A DNA stretch of 28,861 bases from RGIG3528 sp045629005 (GTDB lineage Bacteria; Bacillota; Clostridia; Lachnospirales; Lachnospiraceae): NCBI GenBank assembly GCA_045629005.1, contig JAZQQJ010000084.1, positions 1 through 28,861 on the forward strand, read 5' to 3'. Shown piece by piece: positions 1 to 8,067 of the stretch (position 1 is the first letter of the stretch; each line of letters starts with the position of its first letter). The position numbers and the translations under genes were made by a program. The notes beneath the pieces are model-generated. The model saw nothing but the letters and a program-made list of their open reading frames with translations. It made no database searches and was not told the origin of the DNA.

Positions 1-28
1 TGCTATCATTTTATCCAGCATTAGGCAT

Positions 29-34
29 TATAAT
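29..34 (+). promoter_or_regulatory. -10 box for the first gene
   Basis: A perfect TATAAT lies about 28 bases before the first start codon. The -35 position (about 6-11) reads TCATTT, which is poor, and the window begins just upstream, so only the -10 can be supported. Confidence 0.45.
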
Positions 35-61
35 GCACTAAAACTTTGGAGGTAGAATTAT

Positions 62-382
62 ATGGAACAGCAACCCGGAAAGGGCGCGGCAACAGCCAGC
101 CTTGTATTAGGTATCATTTCACTTGTTGCAGCTTGGTTTGGTTGGGTAGCACTTATCTCAATCGGATGTGGTATCGCCGGTATCATTTGTGCAGCAAACG
201 CTAAGAAGGCAGGTTTTGTTGGCGGAATGCGTACAGCAGGTTTGGTTATGTCTGTTATCGGTCTCATCCTTGGTGGCATTGTATTTGTAGCATGCACACT
301 TTGCACAGCATGCGCAGCAGCAGCAGTTGGCAGCATGTCATCGAACGAGCTTCAGAGCATTCTCAACCAGTACGGTTATTAA
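62..382 (+). CDS. Small DUF4190-like membrane protein
   Basis: A 106-residue integral membrane protein of unknown function. A short polar N-terminus (MEQQPGKGAATAS) is followed by two hydrophobic, Gly/Ala-rich helices at about residues 12-45 and 58-92, with a Lys-containing turn (NAKKAGFVGG) between them. This matches the general plan of DUF4190-type proteins: a short N-terminal tail, two transmembrane helices and a GLxLGI-like repeat. The helix ending is rich in Cys and Ala (residues about 78-90). GGAGG at 48-52 fixes the start with a 9-base gap. A strong terminator follows at 398, so it is a single-gene unit. The truncated copy at 526 shares its N-terminus. The family call is by pattern only and no role is claimed. 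Confidence 0.7.
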   Translation: MEQQPGKGAATASLVLGIISLVAAWFGWVALISIGCGIAGIICAANAKKAGFVGGMRTAGLVMSVIGLILGGIVFVACTLCTACAAAAVGSMSSNELQSILNQYGY

Positions 383-397
383 TGCACAGAAATCCCT

Positions 398-425
398 GAG
401 GGCACATTAGGTGCCCTCTTTTCTT
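398..425 (+). terminator. Rho-independent terminator
   Basis: GAGGGCAC (398-405) pairs with GTGCCCTC (411-418) around the loop ATTAG, and TTTTCTTGTTTT follows. It ends the first gene's transcript. Confidence 0.85.
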
Positions 426-525
426 GTTTTCTGACGATAAATGATGATTTACTTTTTGGTGGAATTTGTTATGATGTAATTGGTATTTTATACATAAAGA
501 TAGAAAATTTTGGAGGAAATGATTT

Positions 526-621
526 ATGACAGAGCACCCCGGAAAGGGATCTGCAGTTGCATGCCTTGCATTAGGTATCCTTTCAATTGCTACAATGTTA
601 TTCGGACCGGGTTTCCATTGA
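526..621 (+). pseudogene. Truncated copy of the 62-382 membrane protein gene
   Basis: ATG at 526 has a good ribosome binding site (GGAGG, 512-516) and encodes only 31 residues before TGA at 619-621. The peptide begins MTEHPGKGSAVACLALGILS, which aligns without gaps to the start of the upstream protein (MEQQPGKGAATASLVLGIIS); similarity ends around residue 27. What remains is the polar tail and about one transmembrane helix. Nothing recognisable of the second helix follows before the next gene. It is most simply a decayed tandem duplicate. A functional 31-residue single-helix peptide cannot be excluded, because the start signals are intact. Confidence 0.7.
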
Positions 622-692
622 AACTACACGCTTGGCAAAGCCATACAACCAAGCATTGAATATGCAAATTTGATTAATAAACTGAGGGATTT

Positions 693-1481
693 ATGATTAA
701 AACACTTGATATTTTTGGAAGGCATATTCCTTTATACGGCTTACATGGCTTGATAGGATTCCTGTTGGGCCTTGTTTTTCTTGCGTTTGTTTCCAAAAAG
801 AAAAAGATTAAACTTGATGACACTGTGTATGTTTATGTATTTGCGTGCTTTGCTGCAGTAATCGGGGCAAAGATTTTGTACCTGCTTGTGAGCGTTAAAG
901 AAATAGTTGCGCTGTTTACGTGCGGCTTATACTCGACTATTGATATCATCAAGATGCTCCTTTCGGGTGGCTTCGTCTTTTATGGCGGAATGCTTGCGGC
1001 ATTCCTCGGAGCCGGACTTGCGTGCAAATATTTTAAGTTTGAGTATAGAAAAATGGCTGATGCCATTGTTCCAACGCTTCCTCTTATACATGCTTTCGGG
1101 CGTGTGGGATGCCATATTGAAGGCTGCTGCTACGGAAAGGAAACGACCGGACCGCTTTTTATTACGTATATCGATTCAATTGCAGCTCCTGCGGGTGTGC
1201 ATCTCTTACCTGTGCAGCTTATGGAAGCGTGCTATGACTTTGTACTATTTATTATACTTGCAATATTCGTATTTACAGACCGATTCAACGGAAAACGCGT
1301 GTTCATATATCTGACAGCGTATGCAACGGAGCGATTCATATTGGAATTTTTCAGAGGAGATGAAGTGAGAGGGTTCTTCGGGCCTTTCTCAACCTCGCAG
1401 TGGATAAGTCTCGGAATTCTTGTGTACGTCGCTGTACGTGCAGTCATTTACTCAAAACGTAAAAAAGCTGTATGCATATAA
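693..1481 (+). CDS. Prolipoprotein diacylglyceryl transferase-like membrane protein (divergent Lgt)
   Basis: A 262-residue polytopic membrane protein of the Lgt superfamily, which moves diacylglycerol from phosphatidylglycerol to the lipobox cysteine of prolipoproteins. Supporting blocks are SGGFVFYGGM (91-100), AFGRVGCHIEGCCYG (134-148), the PVQLMEA segment (173-179) and ERFILEFFRGDE (213-224). Arg137 and Arg221 match the essential R143 and R239 of E. coli Lgt. The position of E. coli H103 is Tyr (Y97) and that of N146 is Cys (C140), with an added CC pair at 145-146. The GRxGC...GCCYG form occurs in a divergent branch usually annotated as Lgt, so the substrate may not be the classical one. 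The start is supported by GAGGG at 684-688. Fifty-seven bases separate it from the GH27 gene. Ordinary Lgt could be encoded elsewhere. Confidence 0.75.
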   Translation: MIKTLDIFGRHIPLYGLHGLIGFLLGLVFLAFVSKKKKIKLDDTVYVYVFACFAAVIGAKILYLLVSVKEIVALFTCGLYSTIDIIKMLLSGGFVFYGGMLAAFLGAGLACKYFKFEYRKMADAIVPTLPLIHAFGRVGCHIEGCCYGKETTGPLFITYIDSIAAPAGVHLLPVQLMEACYDFVLFIILAIFVFTDRFNGKRVFIYLTAYATERFILEFFRGDEVRGFFGPFSTSQWISLGILVYVAVRAVIYSKRKKAVCI

Positions 1482-1538
1482 AGAGATACCCTGTTTCAAA
1501 ATTAAAAATATTAACTTCCCTAAAGGAGAAACCTAACC

Positions 1539-3377
1539 ATGAAAACAAGAACATCAAGAACCAACCCGGAACCGTTAAAAGGAAAAGAGTATGAGTATTC
1601 ATCTTTTGCGGAGGGAAAGGCATTTCCTGAAAAGAAAACAGGACTTCTTCCTGCTATGGGCTGGAACAGCTGGAATGCTTTCGGAAGCGGCAATACAGAA
1701 GAACTTGCAAAGATGACCGCAGATAAATTCAAAGAGCTTGAGCTCGACAAACTTGGGTATGAGTACATTGTTCTTGACGATGGTTGCTATTGCCCCGAGC
1801 GTGCCGACGGAAAGCTTACAAACGAGCCGGTGAAGTTCCCTTCGGGCTTCAAGGCACTTGGTGATTACATTCACGAAAAGGGCCTTAAATTCGGCATGTA
1901 CAACGATGTCGGAACAAATCTCTGCGCGGGTGCGGCAGTCGGAACTTGTGGCTTTGAGGATGTTGACGCAAAGAGCTATGCTGAGTGGGGCGTGGACTTT
2001 CTTAAGGTTGATAACTGCTATTATCTTTGGGACAACGCTACTTTTTCAAAGCCGGAAAGCGCAAAATACACGTTTGCACCGAAGATTAAGGGAATACGTA
2101 TTACCGGCCATGGACAGGACTTTTCTTTAAGGGCTGCGGACACCACGGTATGCGAATTAACCGGAAGCGTCGGAAAGTTTGACGATGAAGGAAATGCGTT
2201 TTTTATCGGTACGACAGACGGAACAAATGTTGGCACAACACCTGTGGGCGAACAGAGCAGCGAACTTGTTTTCTACGTAAATACATCGGAAGAGGGGCTT
2301 TACGACCTTTTTGTGACATATGCAACAGCTCAGGAAGTAGGACAGGGAGAATGGCTTCAGATTGCTGTTACAGGAGAAGAAAGCGGCTCTGACAAGGGCT
2401 TGGAGGAAAACGACAGCAGGATTATCTTTGACGGAATGATGGAGGCAACTCCTTCCAAGGATGCATTCACTGTATCCGGTGCTTTCAGCATTAAGCTCTG
2501 TAAGGGCGAAAATGAAATCGCGCTTATGAATCACAGACGTCAGGAAAATACTTTAAACTCCTATGCCGCTATGTTTTACGCATTAAAGGAGGCATCTCCT
2601 GAAAAGGATATTTTGCTTTCAATGTGTGAATGGGGAAAGACAAATCCTCAGAACTGGGGCTATAAGGTAGGTGCATCATGGCGTATCCTGAATGACATCA
2701 CCTTCTGTGTTGGCCGCGACGGCGATCCCGGAAGAGGTTCATGGAATCATCCCGGGACACAAAGCATTTGTTCACAATATAATAAAGCTGTAGTGATGGA
2801 TGAGTTCTCAGGGCTTGACAGAGGTTGGAACGATCCTGACATGATGGTTATCGGAATGAACGATATTACGCGTCAGATGTCCGAAACGCATATGGTTATG
2901 TGGTGCATGCTCAATTCGCCTCTTATGCTCGGCCTTGATTTAAGACGTGTTCAAAAGGGCGATGAGCTTTATAAGATTATTGCAAATAAAGATCTTATCG
3001 CACTCAATCAGGATGCACTTGGAATTCAGGCGAAGCGCGTGTTCTCAACACTTGAAGAAGATGAGCCTGATACGGCATACATTATGGATGACAACAGAGT
3101 CGACGTTCTGTTTAAACCCCTTTCAAATGGTGATTTCGCAGTTTCCTTTATTAATCTTTCAACAGAGAAAAATGAAGCTCAGATTTCTGTCAGCCTTGAT
3201 GTGATGCTTGATTTTGCCGGACATAAATGCGTAAATGCGGATAAGCTCGAAAAGGCTTCAAAATTTATGCTTAAAAATCTGATTACGGGTGGAGAAACCG
3301 TTCAGGAAGGTCGTATGTTCTCGGCAGGGAACATTGAACCGTGCGGAAATGTTACATTCAGAGTATCGGTTTGCTAA
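1539..3377 (+). CDS. GH27 alpha-galactosidase with inserted beta-sandwich domain
   Basis: A 612-residue glycoside hydrolase family 27 enzyme, expected to remove terminal alpha-galactose (or beta-L-arabinopyranose, a known GH27 variation). The (beta/alpha)8 core begins at MGWNSWNAF (40-48) and carries LDDGCY (79-84), GMYND (119-123) and the nucleophile motif LKVDNC with Asp158. After residue about 168 the barrel is interrupted by roughly 180 residues of predicted beta-rich sequence (about 175-350) that looks like a carbohydrate-binding module. The barrel resumes with MCEWGK (362-367), SWRILNDI (380-387; Asp386 is the likely acid/base) and GWNDPDMMVIG (429-439). A beta-sandwich tail closes the protein. 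There is no signal peptide, so it acts in the cytoplasm on imported oligosaccharides. GGAG at about 1526 supports the start. Its stop overlaps the next start by one base. Confidence 0.9.
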   Translation: MKTRTSRTNPEPLKGKEYEYSSFAEGKAFPEKKTGLLPAMGWNSWNAFGSGNTEELAKMTADKFKELELDKLGYEYIVLDDGCYCPERADGKLTNEPVKFPSGFKALGDYIHEKGLKFGMYNDVGTNLCAGAAVGTCGFEDVDAKSYAEWGVDFLKVDNCYYLWDNATFSKPESAKYTFAPKIKGIRITGHGQDFSLRAADTTVCELTGSVGKFDDEGNAFFIGTTDGTNVGTTPVGEQSSELVFYVNTSEEGLYDLFVTYATAQEVGQGEWLQIAVTGEESGSDKGLEENDSRIIFDGMMEATPSKDAFTVSGAFSIKLCKGENEIALMNHRRQENTLNSYAAMFYALKEASPEKDILLSMCEWGKTNPQNWGYKVGASWRILNDITFCVGRDGDPGRGSWNHPGTQSICSQYNKAVVMDEFSGLDRGWNDPDMMVIGMNDITRQMSETHMVMWCMLNSPLMLGLDLRRVQKGDELYKIIANKDLIALNQDALGIQAKRVFSTLEEDEPDTAYIMDDNRVDVLFKPLSNGDFAVSFINLSTEKNEAQISVSLDVMLDFAGHKCVNADKLEKASKFMLKNLITGGETVQEGRMFSAGNIEPCGNVTFRVSVC

Positions 3378-3754
3378 TGGAATACACTGTACTTGATTTT
3401 TCAAATCGAATAGCGGAGCTGTTAAGCGTGCCCGTGGACAAAGCGTATAAATCCGGTGTTTTGGAAATGCAGGATTTGAAGGAAACTCCTCTTACAAGGC
3501 AGACTGCGGCGCGCATTGTTCACCGAACGCTTTTATATCTTGGTGAGCACGATGAGAGAAATGTCGAAAAAGCTTTTTTACTTAAAGATATTTATGATTG
3601 CCATACTTGTGTTATGCATGTGGCGCAGGTTTATGTCAAAGGAATCATGAAACCTTCTGAAGACTTGGTTTTTGGCATGCAGGAATGTCTTTCCGAGGAA
3701 GAAGCAAATGACATATTGTTGAAAATCAGCAACAAAGAAAAAAGAATAAACTGA
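3377..3754 (+). CDS. Small SLH-like protein coupled to the alpha-galactosidase gene
   Basis: A 125-residue protein whose ATG (3377-3379) shares its A with the TAA of the GH27 gene, so it is almost certainly translationally coupled; a longer frame from 3341 would lie wholly inside GH27 and is not preferred. The centre reads TPLTRQTAARIVHRTLLYLG and then LKDIYDCHTCVMHVAQVYVKGIM, which follows the S-layer homology pattern (TRxxAAxxxxRxL ... LxDxxDC ... VxxVYxxGIM). SLH motifs normally sit on secreted proteins, but this one has no signal peptide. It may bind the enzyme or be a relic of a larger fusion. The SLH resemblance is by eye and the role is unknown. Confidence 0.7.
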   Translation: MEYTVLDFSNRIAELLSVPVDKAYKSGVLEMQDLKETPLTRQTAARIVHRTLLYLGEHDERNVEKAFLLKDIYDCHTCVMHVAQVYVKGIMKPSEDLVFGMQECLSEEEANDILLKISNKEKRIN

Positions 3755-3776
3755 CAATTAAGGTTTTTTTTGGGAC

Positions 3777-3804
3777 TTGTAAATTTGTTGTTGGCATATA
3801 TAAT
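3777..3804 (+). promoter_or_regulatory. Promoter for folT-like gene
   Basis: TTGTAA (3777-3782), 16-base spacer, TATAAT (3799-3804). The 16 bases at 3796-3811 recur exactly at 27755-27770 in the promoter of the second AraC gene. Confidence 0.65.
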
Positions 3805-3818
3805 TGATTTAGTGGGTT

Positions 3819-3834
3819 TGCAAATTAATTTGCA
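3819..3834 (+). promoter_or_regulatory. 16-bp perfect palindrome touching the ribosome binding site
   Basis: TGCAAATTAATTTGCA is a perfect palindrome. Its last base abuts the Shine-Dalgarno GGAG (3835-3838) of the folT-like gene and it lies just after the likely transcription start. It could be a repressor operator or a small structure affecting translation. No known folate riboswitch fits in the roughly 90-base leader. Confidence 0.5.
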
Positions 3835-3845
3835 GGAGATATGAG

Positions 3846-4391
3846 ATGGATTCGAATAAAGAGAGGCGCAGCACCAGGTTTTGGGTGTTTTTGGCGCTTA
3901 TGGCAGCTCTGGAGTTTGTTTTTGAACGTTTTCTTACCATTCCGCCGGCTTCAATGACTGCCACATTAAGATTTGGCTTTACGTTTGTACCGCGCTCGGT
4001 TTGCGGTGCATGCTTCGGCGCGATTCCCGCAGCAATATGCGATATTGTTGCCGACCTTCTCGGTTGCTTATATGGAGGTTACGCACCCAATCCCGGCATA
4101 ACTGTCGCTGCGGCGTTAAGAGGCGCTGTTTTCGGCCTTTTTCTCCATAAAAAAATAACAGTTCCCCGCATTATCATAGCAAGTGCCATCGACCAGTTCT
4201 TTTGTGGCCTTGTAATAGTAACACTGTCACTTTTCTGGTTCAGCGGAATGCCTTTAAAGGCAGCGACCGTCATACCGAGAATTGTGCAGGCAGTTGTTAT
4301 TTTTGCAGGTGAAGTTGCATTCCTAATTGTTTTCAGAAAGACACTTTTTGTCCGCCTAAAGAAATATATTAACGGAGGACAGGAGATGTAA
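3846..4391 (+). CDS. folT: ECF transporter S component, folate family (FolT-like)
   Basis: A 181-residue membrane protein with about six helices, the substrate-capture subunit of an energy-coupling factor transporter. Recognisable features are the RFGFTFVPRSVCGACFGAI segment (41-59), the DIVADLLG motif (66-73) and the GYAPNPGITVAAALRGAVFG segment (78-97), which match folate-type S components (consensus ADLLG...YFPGFTLSAALxG). The energising EcfA/EcfT subunits are not in this window; group II S components share one encoded elsewhere. GCAGGAG before 3846 decides the start over an out-of-frame ATG at 3841. The diguanylate cyclase gene follows after 9 bases, so they are probably co-transcribed. 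Folate is the likely substrate from family resemblance, but not proven. Confidence 0.8.
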   Translation: MDSNKERRSTRFWVFLALMAALEFVFERFLTIPPASMTATLRFGFTFVPRSVCGACFGAIPAAICDIVADLLGCLYGGYAPNPGITVAAALRGAVFGLFLHKKITVPRIIIASAIDQFFCGLVIVTLSLFWFSGMPLKAATVIPRIVQAVVIFAGEVAFLIVFRKTLFVRLKKYINGGQEM

Positions 4392-4400
4392 GAGGTTTCT

Positions 4401-6269
4401 ATGCAGAAAAGCACCAACCCGGATGAATACAAAAGCATTGTACTTAGGAAAATCGCCAATATTATTATTTCCACAGATGATGTCTCGGAAATAGTAAACA
4501 GGTGCCTTGAAGTCCTTGGTACTTCCTTTGATATGGACAGAGTTTACGTGTATGAAGATGATTTTACAGGTGTGTTCTGTTCCAATACATTTGAGTGGTG
4601 CGCAGAAGGCATCGAAGCTCAGATTGACTCCGCCAAGGACCTTAAAATTAAAGATTTTCTTGACGTAAATTACGAAGATATATTTGATGAAGAAGGTTTT
4701 TTTGTAGCGGAGGACGTTTCAAAACTTCCGGAATCCGAGAAAAATATTTTTGAGAAGCATGGAGCAAAGTCTGCGATTCAGTACGGACTATATGAAGGCG
4801 ACTATCTTCGTGGTATCATAGGCTTTGATGACTGTTCCAAAACAAATGAATGGTCAAAGGATGTTATCCACACGCTCTTTATGGCTTCAAGCCTTCTTGG
4901 CTTCCTGCTTTTGAAAGAGCGCAGAGGCTCGGCATTTGAAGAGGCTCTTAATGAACAGAGAAATCAGTTCAGGGATGCTCTTCTTGCAGATGCAGAGTAC
5001 TATTATGTTGCTGACATTACGGAAGATGTTATTGTTAAGCCTCCGGTTTTTAAGACAGAAAAGACCGGAATGAAGTCATTACAGCTGAAGTTCCCTATGG
5101 GCTTTGATGATTATATTACAGCGTGGAAGTCCACGTTACAGCCTATTTACAAGGAAACCTATGCTTTCAGGGCGCAGACACGGGATGAGCTTATTGAAGC
5201 TTATGATGTCGGTGAAAGAAACATTCAGGTTGACTACAAACTCCGTGACAGAGATATTTACTGTCGTAAAACAACGCTCCTTTACAAGCGTAAAAGCGAC
5301 GCACATCTTATTGCTACGGTAGTAATTCATGATATTACAAATGAGCGTATTGAAGAAGAAAACCACAGGGCACTTCTCGAAGCGCTTCAGAATGTTTATT
5401 CTTCAATATTTGAGGGGAATCTTGCAGATAATACTGCCAAAGAGCTTAGAAGCTCAGCTGTTATTTCAACATTTGTCCCGACAAGCGGACGCATGGATGA
5501 CCTTATTGAGATTTGGGCCGGACGTGCACTTTCCGAGGAGGGCTATGAGCAAAACAAGGATTTCTGGGACAGGAGACTTATCCGTGAGCGTTTGAAGAAC
5601 ACAAATATGATTACGCGTGAGCTTGAGACGATTAATTCCGGATGGATTCAAATAAGCATTGTTGTTTCCACCAGAGATGAGGAAGGCAATCCTGTTAAAG
5701 TCCTTTGGCTTACACGCGTTATTGATGCTGAAAAGAAAGAGCAGATTAAGACTAAGGCCGAGCTTAAGGCGGCTAAGAAGAGTGCGGATCATGACGAGCT
5801 GACCGGTCTTTACAACAGACACAGCTTCAACGAAAAGCTTAAAAAGATTATTGATGACAATCGTATTCACAGTGGAGCAGCCATCATGATGGATATTGAC
5901 GACTTTAAAGTCATCAACGATACTTACGGTCATGATGCGGGCGACCAGGTGCTTAAATCAATAGCTAAGACGCTGGTTAGTGTTATAAGGCATGATGATG
6001 TTTTCTGCAGATGGGGAGGCGAAGAGTTTAACGCCTTCATTTGCTCGGATGACGATCCTGAAATAATCGCAAAACGCATAAGGCAGACTGTTGAAGAAAC
6101 GACTGTTGTTTATGAAGGCAACAGTATTAATGTCACAATCAGTATTGGTGTTTGCATAGCAAACGACATTAAAGCTGTTTCAACAGCAACAATTATAAAT
6201 AAAGCAGACAAATGTCTTTATATTTCGAAGTGTAATGGTAAGAACAGAATTACCGTTGAGAGAATTTAA
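4401..6269 (+). CDS. Diguanylate cyclase with GAF and PAS-like sensor regions
   Basis: A 622-residue cytosolic signalling enzyme predicted to make cyclic di-GMP from two GTP. Residues about 10-165 form a GAF-like sensor (VNRCLEVLGTSFDMDRVYVY ... SAIQYGLYEGDYLRGIIGFD). Two further PAS-like sensor stretches occupy about 175-310 and 320-440. A helical linker leads into the GGDEF domain, which starts at DHDELTGLYNRHSF. The catalytic loop is GGEEF (539-543), a fully active form. The inhibitory site RxxD (RHDD, 530-533) lies exactly five residues before it, so product inhibition is expected. There are no transmembrane helices and no EAL domain. It starts 9 bases after the folT-like gene, with AGAGG at 4391-4395. 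The sensed ligand is unknown. Confidence 0.92.
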   Translation: MQKSTNPDEYKSIVLRKIANIIISTDDVSEIVNRCLEVLGTSFDMDRVYVYEDDFTGVFCSNTFEWCAEGIEAQIDSAKDLKIKDFLDVNYEDIFDEEGFFVAEDVSKLPESEKNIFEKHGAKSAIQYGLYEGDYLRGIIGFDDCSKTNEWSKDVIHTLFMASSLLGFLLLKERRGSAFEEALNEQRNQFRDALLADAEYYYVADITEDVIVKPPVFKTEKTGMKSLQLKFPMGFDDYITAWKSTLQPIYKETYAFRAQTRDELIEAYDVGERNIQVDYKLRDRDIYCRKTTLLYKRKSDAHLIATVVIHDITNERIEEENHRALLEALQNVYSSIFEGNLADNTAKELRSSAVISTFVPTSGRMDDLIEIWAGRALSEEGYEQNKDFWDRRLIRERLKNTNMITRELETINSGWIQISIVVSTRDEEGNPVKVLWLTRVIDAEKKEQIKTKAELKAAKKSADHDELTGLYNRHSFNEKLKKIIDDNRIHSGAAIMMDIDDFKVINDTYGHDAGDQVLKSIAKTLVSVIRHDDVFCRWGGEEFNAFICSDDDPEIIAKRIRQTVEETTVVYEGNSINVTISIGVCIANDIKAVSTATIINKADKCLYISKCNGKNRITVERI

Positions 6270-6303
6270 AAAGAAGATGTGGGTTAACCCACATCTTCTT
6301 TTT
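6268..6303. terminator. Bidirectional terminator formed by a 36-bp perfect palindrome
   Basis: An uninterrupted inverted repeat (18-base arms meeting at 6285/6286) starts with an A-run and ends with a T-run, so it can end transcription from both sides. It contains the last two bases of the diguanylate cyclase stop codon and the whole C-terminus plus stop codon (6284-6286) of the convergent ABC gene. Confidence 0.9.
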
Positions 6304-8065
6304 GTGCATTGTAAAGTCTGTAATAATAACCTTTTTTTGCAAGGAGTTCCTCGTGGGAACCGCATTCAACGATTCCGCCGTCATCAATGTACATTATTCT
6401 GTTGCAGTTCTTTATTGTGGAAAGGCGATGCGCAATGATGAAGCTCGTACGGCCTTTAAGCATGTTGTTGAGACCTGCCTGAAGAGCCTTTTCAGTCTGT
6501 ACGTCGATGGAGGAAGTTGCTTCATCAAGTACAAGAATTGAAGGATTGGAAATGAGCGTTCTTGCAAAGGATACGAGCTGCTTCTGACCCTGTGAAAGGA
6601 GACCGCCGCGTTCCTTAACTTCTGTGGCATAGGCATCCGGCATCCTTGTAATGAACGGGTCAGCGCATACAACCTTGGCTGCTGCCTTTATTTCTTCGTC
6701 CGTAGCATCAAGCTTACCGTAACGGATGTTGTCCGCAATTGTGCCGGAGAAGATGAAACTGTCCTGAAGCATTATTCCCATCTGTGAGCGTACTGAAGGA
6801 ATGGTTACCTGCGAAATGTCAACGCCGTCAATGAGAATGCGTCCACCGTTTAAGTTGTAGAAACGGGAGATGAGGCTTACTATTGTACTCTTGCCGGCTC
6901 CTGTGGGACCGACAAGCGCTATGCTTTCACCCGGCTTAACGGAGAAGGAAACATCCTTAAGGACTGTCTGACCTTCCTCATAACCGAATTTAACGTGATC
7001 GAAAATCACCTCACCCTTAATCGGAGGCATCTCTGTTGCATTTTCAACGTCATCAACCGTAACAGGCTCGTCGAGTGTTTCGAAAATACGCTCGAGGTAT
7101 GAGATGTTATTAAGGAAGTTGTTGAAAATGTTTCCGAGAGACATAATAGGCTGCCAGAAACGTGATGCATATGAGGACATTGCAATGATTGTACCCGCTG
7201 TATAGTTGCCACCGCTGAAAACTATAAGGCCAAAAATATAAATTGCCGCTCTGATCCATGTGCCGATATTATCGATACCCGGCCACATGAGGTTGGAATA
7301 GCCTACGGCAGCCATCCATACTTTTTTGCATCTTCCGGAAAGACCGTTGAAGACTTCCGCGTTTTCATCCTCGCGTGTGAAAATCTGAGTAACTCTGGCA
7401 CCAACGATGTTTTCCTGAAGATAAGCATTGAGGTTTGAATTTTTGTTAGAAACCTGCTGCCATGCTTTACGCTGCTTGTTTTTTATGAAGAGCATGAAAG
7501 CTGCAAGAATAGGAACACCGCATAAAACAATGAGCGAAAGCTTTACATCAACCATGAACATAAATACTATGATGAAAATCAGGTTGAACGTCTCAAGAAT
7601 CAGGTTGATGAGACTGTTTGAAAGCATATCTGAAACGGAATTTACGTAGTTTACGACACGAACAAGTATTTTACCGTGTGGTCTGTTGTCGTAGTAGGTG
7701 AAGGAAAGCTTCTGCAAGTGCCCGAAGAGGTCTTTACGGATGTCGTAAATGATGTTCTGACCAACCTTCGTCATAATCTTTGAACGTGTTGTGTTGAACA
7801 GAACTGTTATAACATAGGTAAAAACAAGAAGTACGGCGAGCCAGATAAGCATCTTTTTATCGGACTGCGGAATGGCTTCATCAATTGCCTTGGCTGTAAT
7901 AATGGGAGTGAACAGACCTGCAATTGCACCGATGGCACTGAGTACGAGTGCAAAAGCCATCTTTCCTGCATATTTCTTTACATATATCCAGGAACGGAGC
8001 AGGTGCCTGACATTAAACGGGGTTTCGAGTATTTCGTCTTCTCTGTAAGTATTTCGTCTGCTCAT
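6284..8065 (-). CDS. ABC exporter half-transporter, catalytic-site subunit (BmrD/TM288-like)
   Basis: A 593-residue fusion of a six-helix exporter membrane domain (about 30-325) and an ATPase domain (about 350-585). Motifs: Walker A GPTGAGKST (386-394), signature LLSQGQ (489-494), Walker B LVLDE with catalytic Glu515, and switch His546 in IIAHR. Catalysis is intact, but the signature carries Q where LSGGQ has G. That is the pattern expected of the partner of a degenerate subunit. Its ATG lies 2 bases after the stop codon of the 587-residue gene, and its ribosome binding site (GGAGGTG, complement of 8071-8077) lies inside that gene's end, so the two are translationally coupled and form a heterodimer. 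Drug, lipid or peptide export are all possible. Confidence 0.93.
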   Translation of the reverse strand: MSRRNTYREDEILETPFNVRHLLRSWIYVKKYAGKMAFALVLSAIGAIAGLFTPIITAKAIDEAIPQSDKKMLIWLAVLLVFTYVITVLFNTTRSKIMTKVGQNIIYDIRKDLFGHLQKLSFTYYDNRPHGKILVRVVNYVNSVSDMLSNSLINLILETFNLIFIIVFMFMVDVKLSLIVLCGVPILAAFMLFIKNKQRKAWQQVSNKNSNLNAYLQENIVGARVTQIFTREDENAEVFNGLSGRCKKVWMAAVGYSNLMWPGIDNIGTWIRAAIYIFGLIVFSGGNYTAGTIIAMSSYASRFWQPIMSLGNIFNNFLNNISYLERIFETLDEPVTVDDVENATEMPPIKGEVIFDHVKFGYEEGQTVLKDVSFSVKPGESIALVGPTGAGKSTIVSLISRFYNLNGGRILIDGVDISQVTIPSVRSQMGIMLQDSFIFSGTIADNIRYGKLDATDEEIKAAAKVVCADPFITRMPDAYATEVKERGGLLSQGQKQLVSFARTLISNPSILVLDEATSSIDVQTEKALQAGLNNMLKGRTSFIIAHRLSTIKNCNRIMYIDDGGIVECGSHEELLAKKGYYYRLYNAQKEDVG

Positions 8066-8067
8066 GA

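Noticed and set aside
3755..3845. Tetrahydrofolate riboswitch before the folT-like gene
   Set aside because: The leader after the promoter is only about 35 bases and lacks the conserved riboswitch core.
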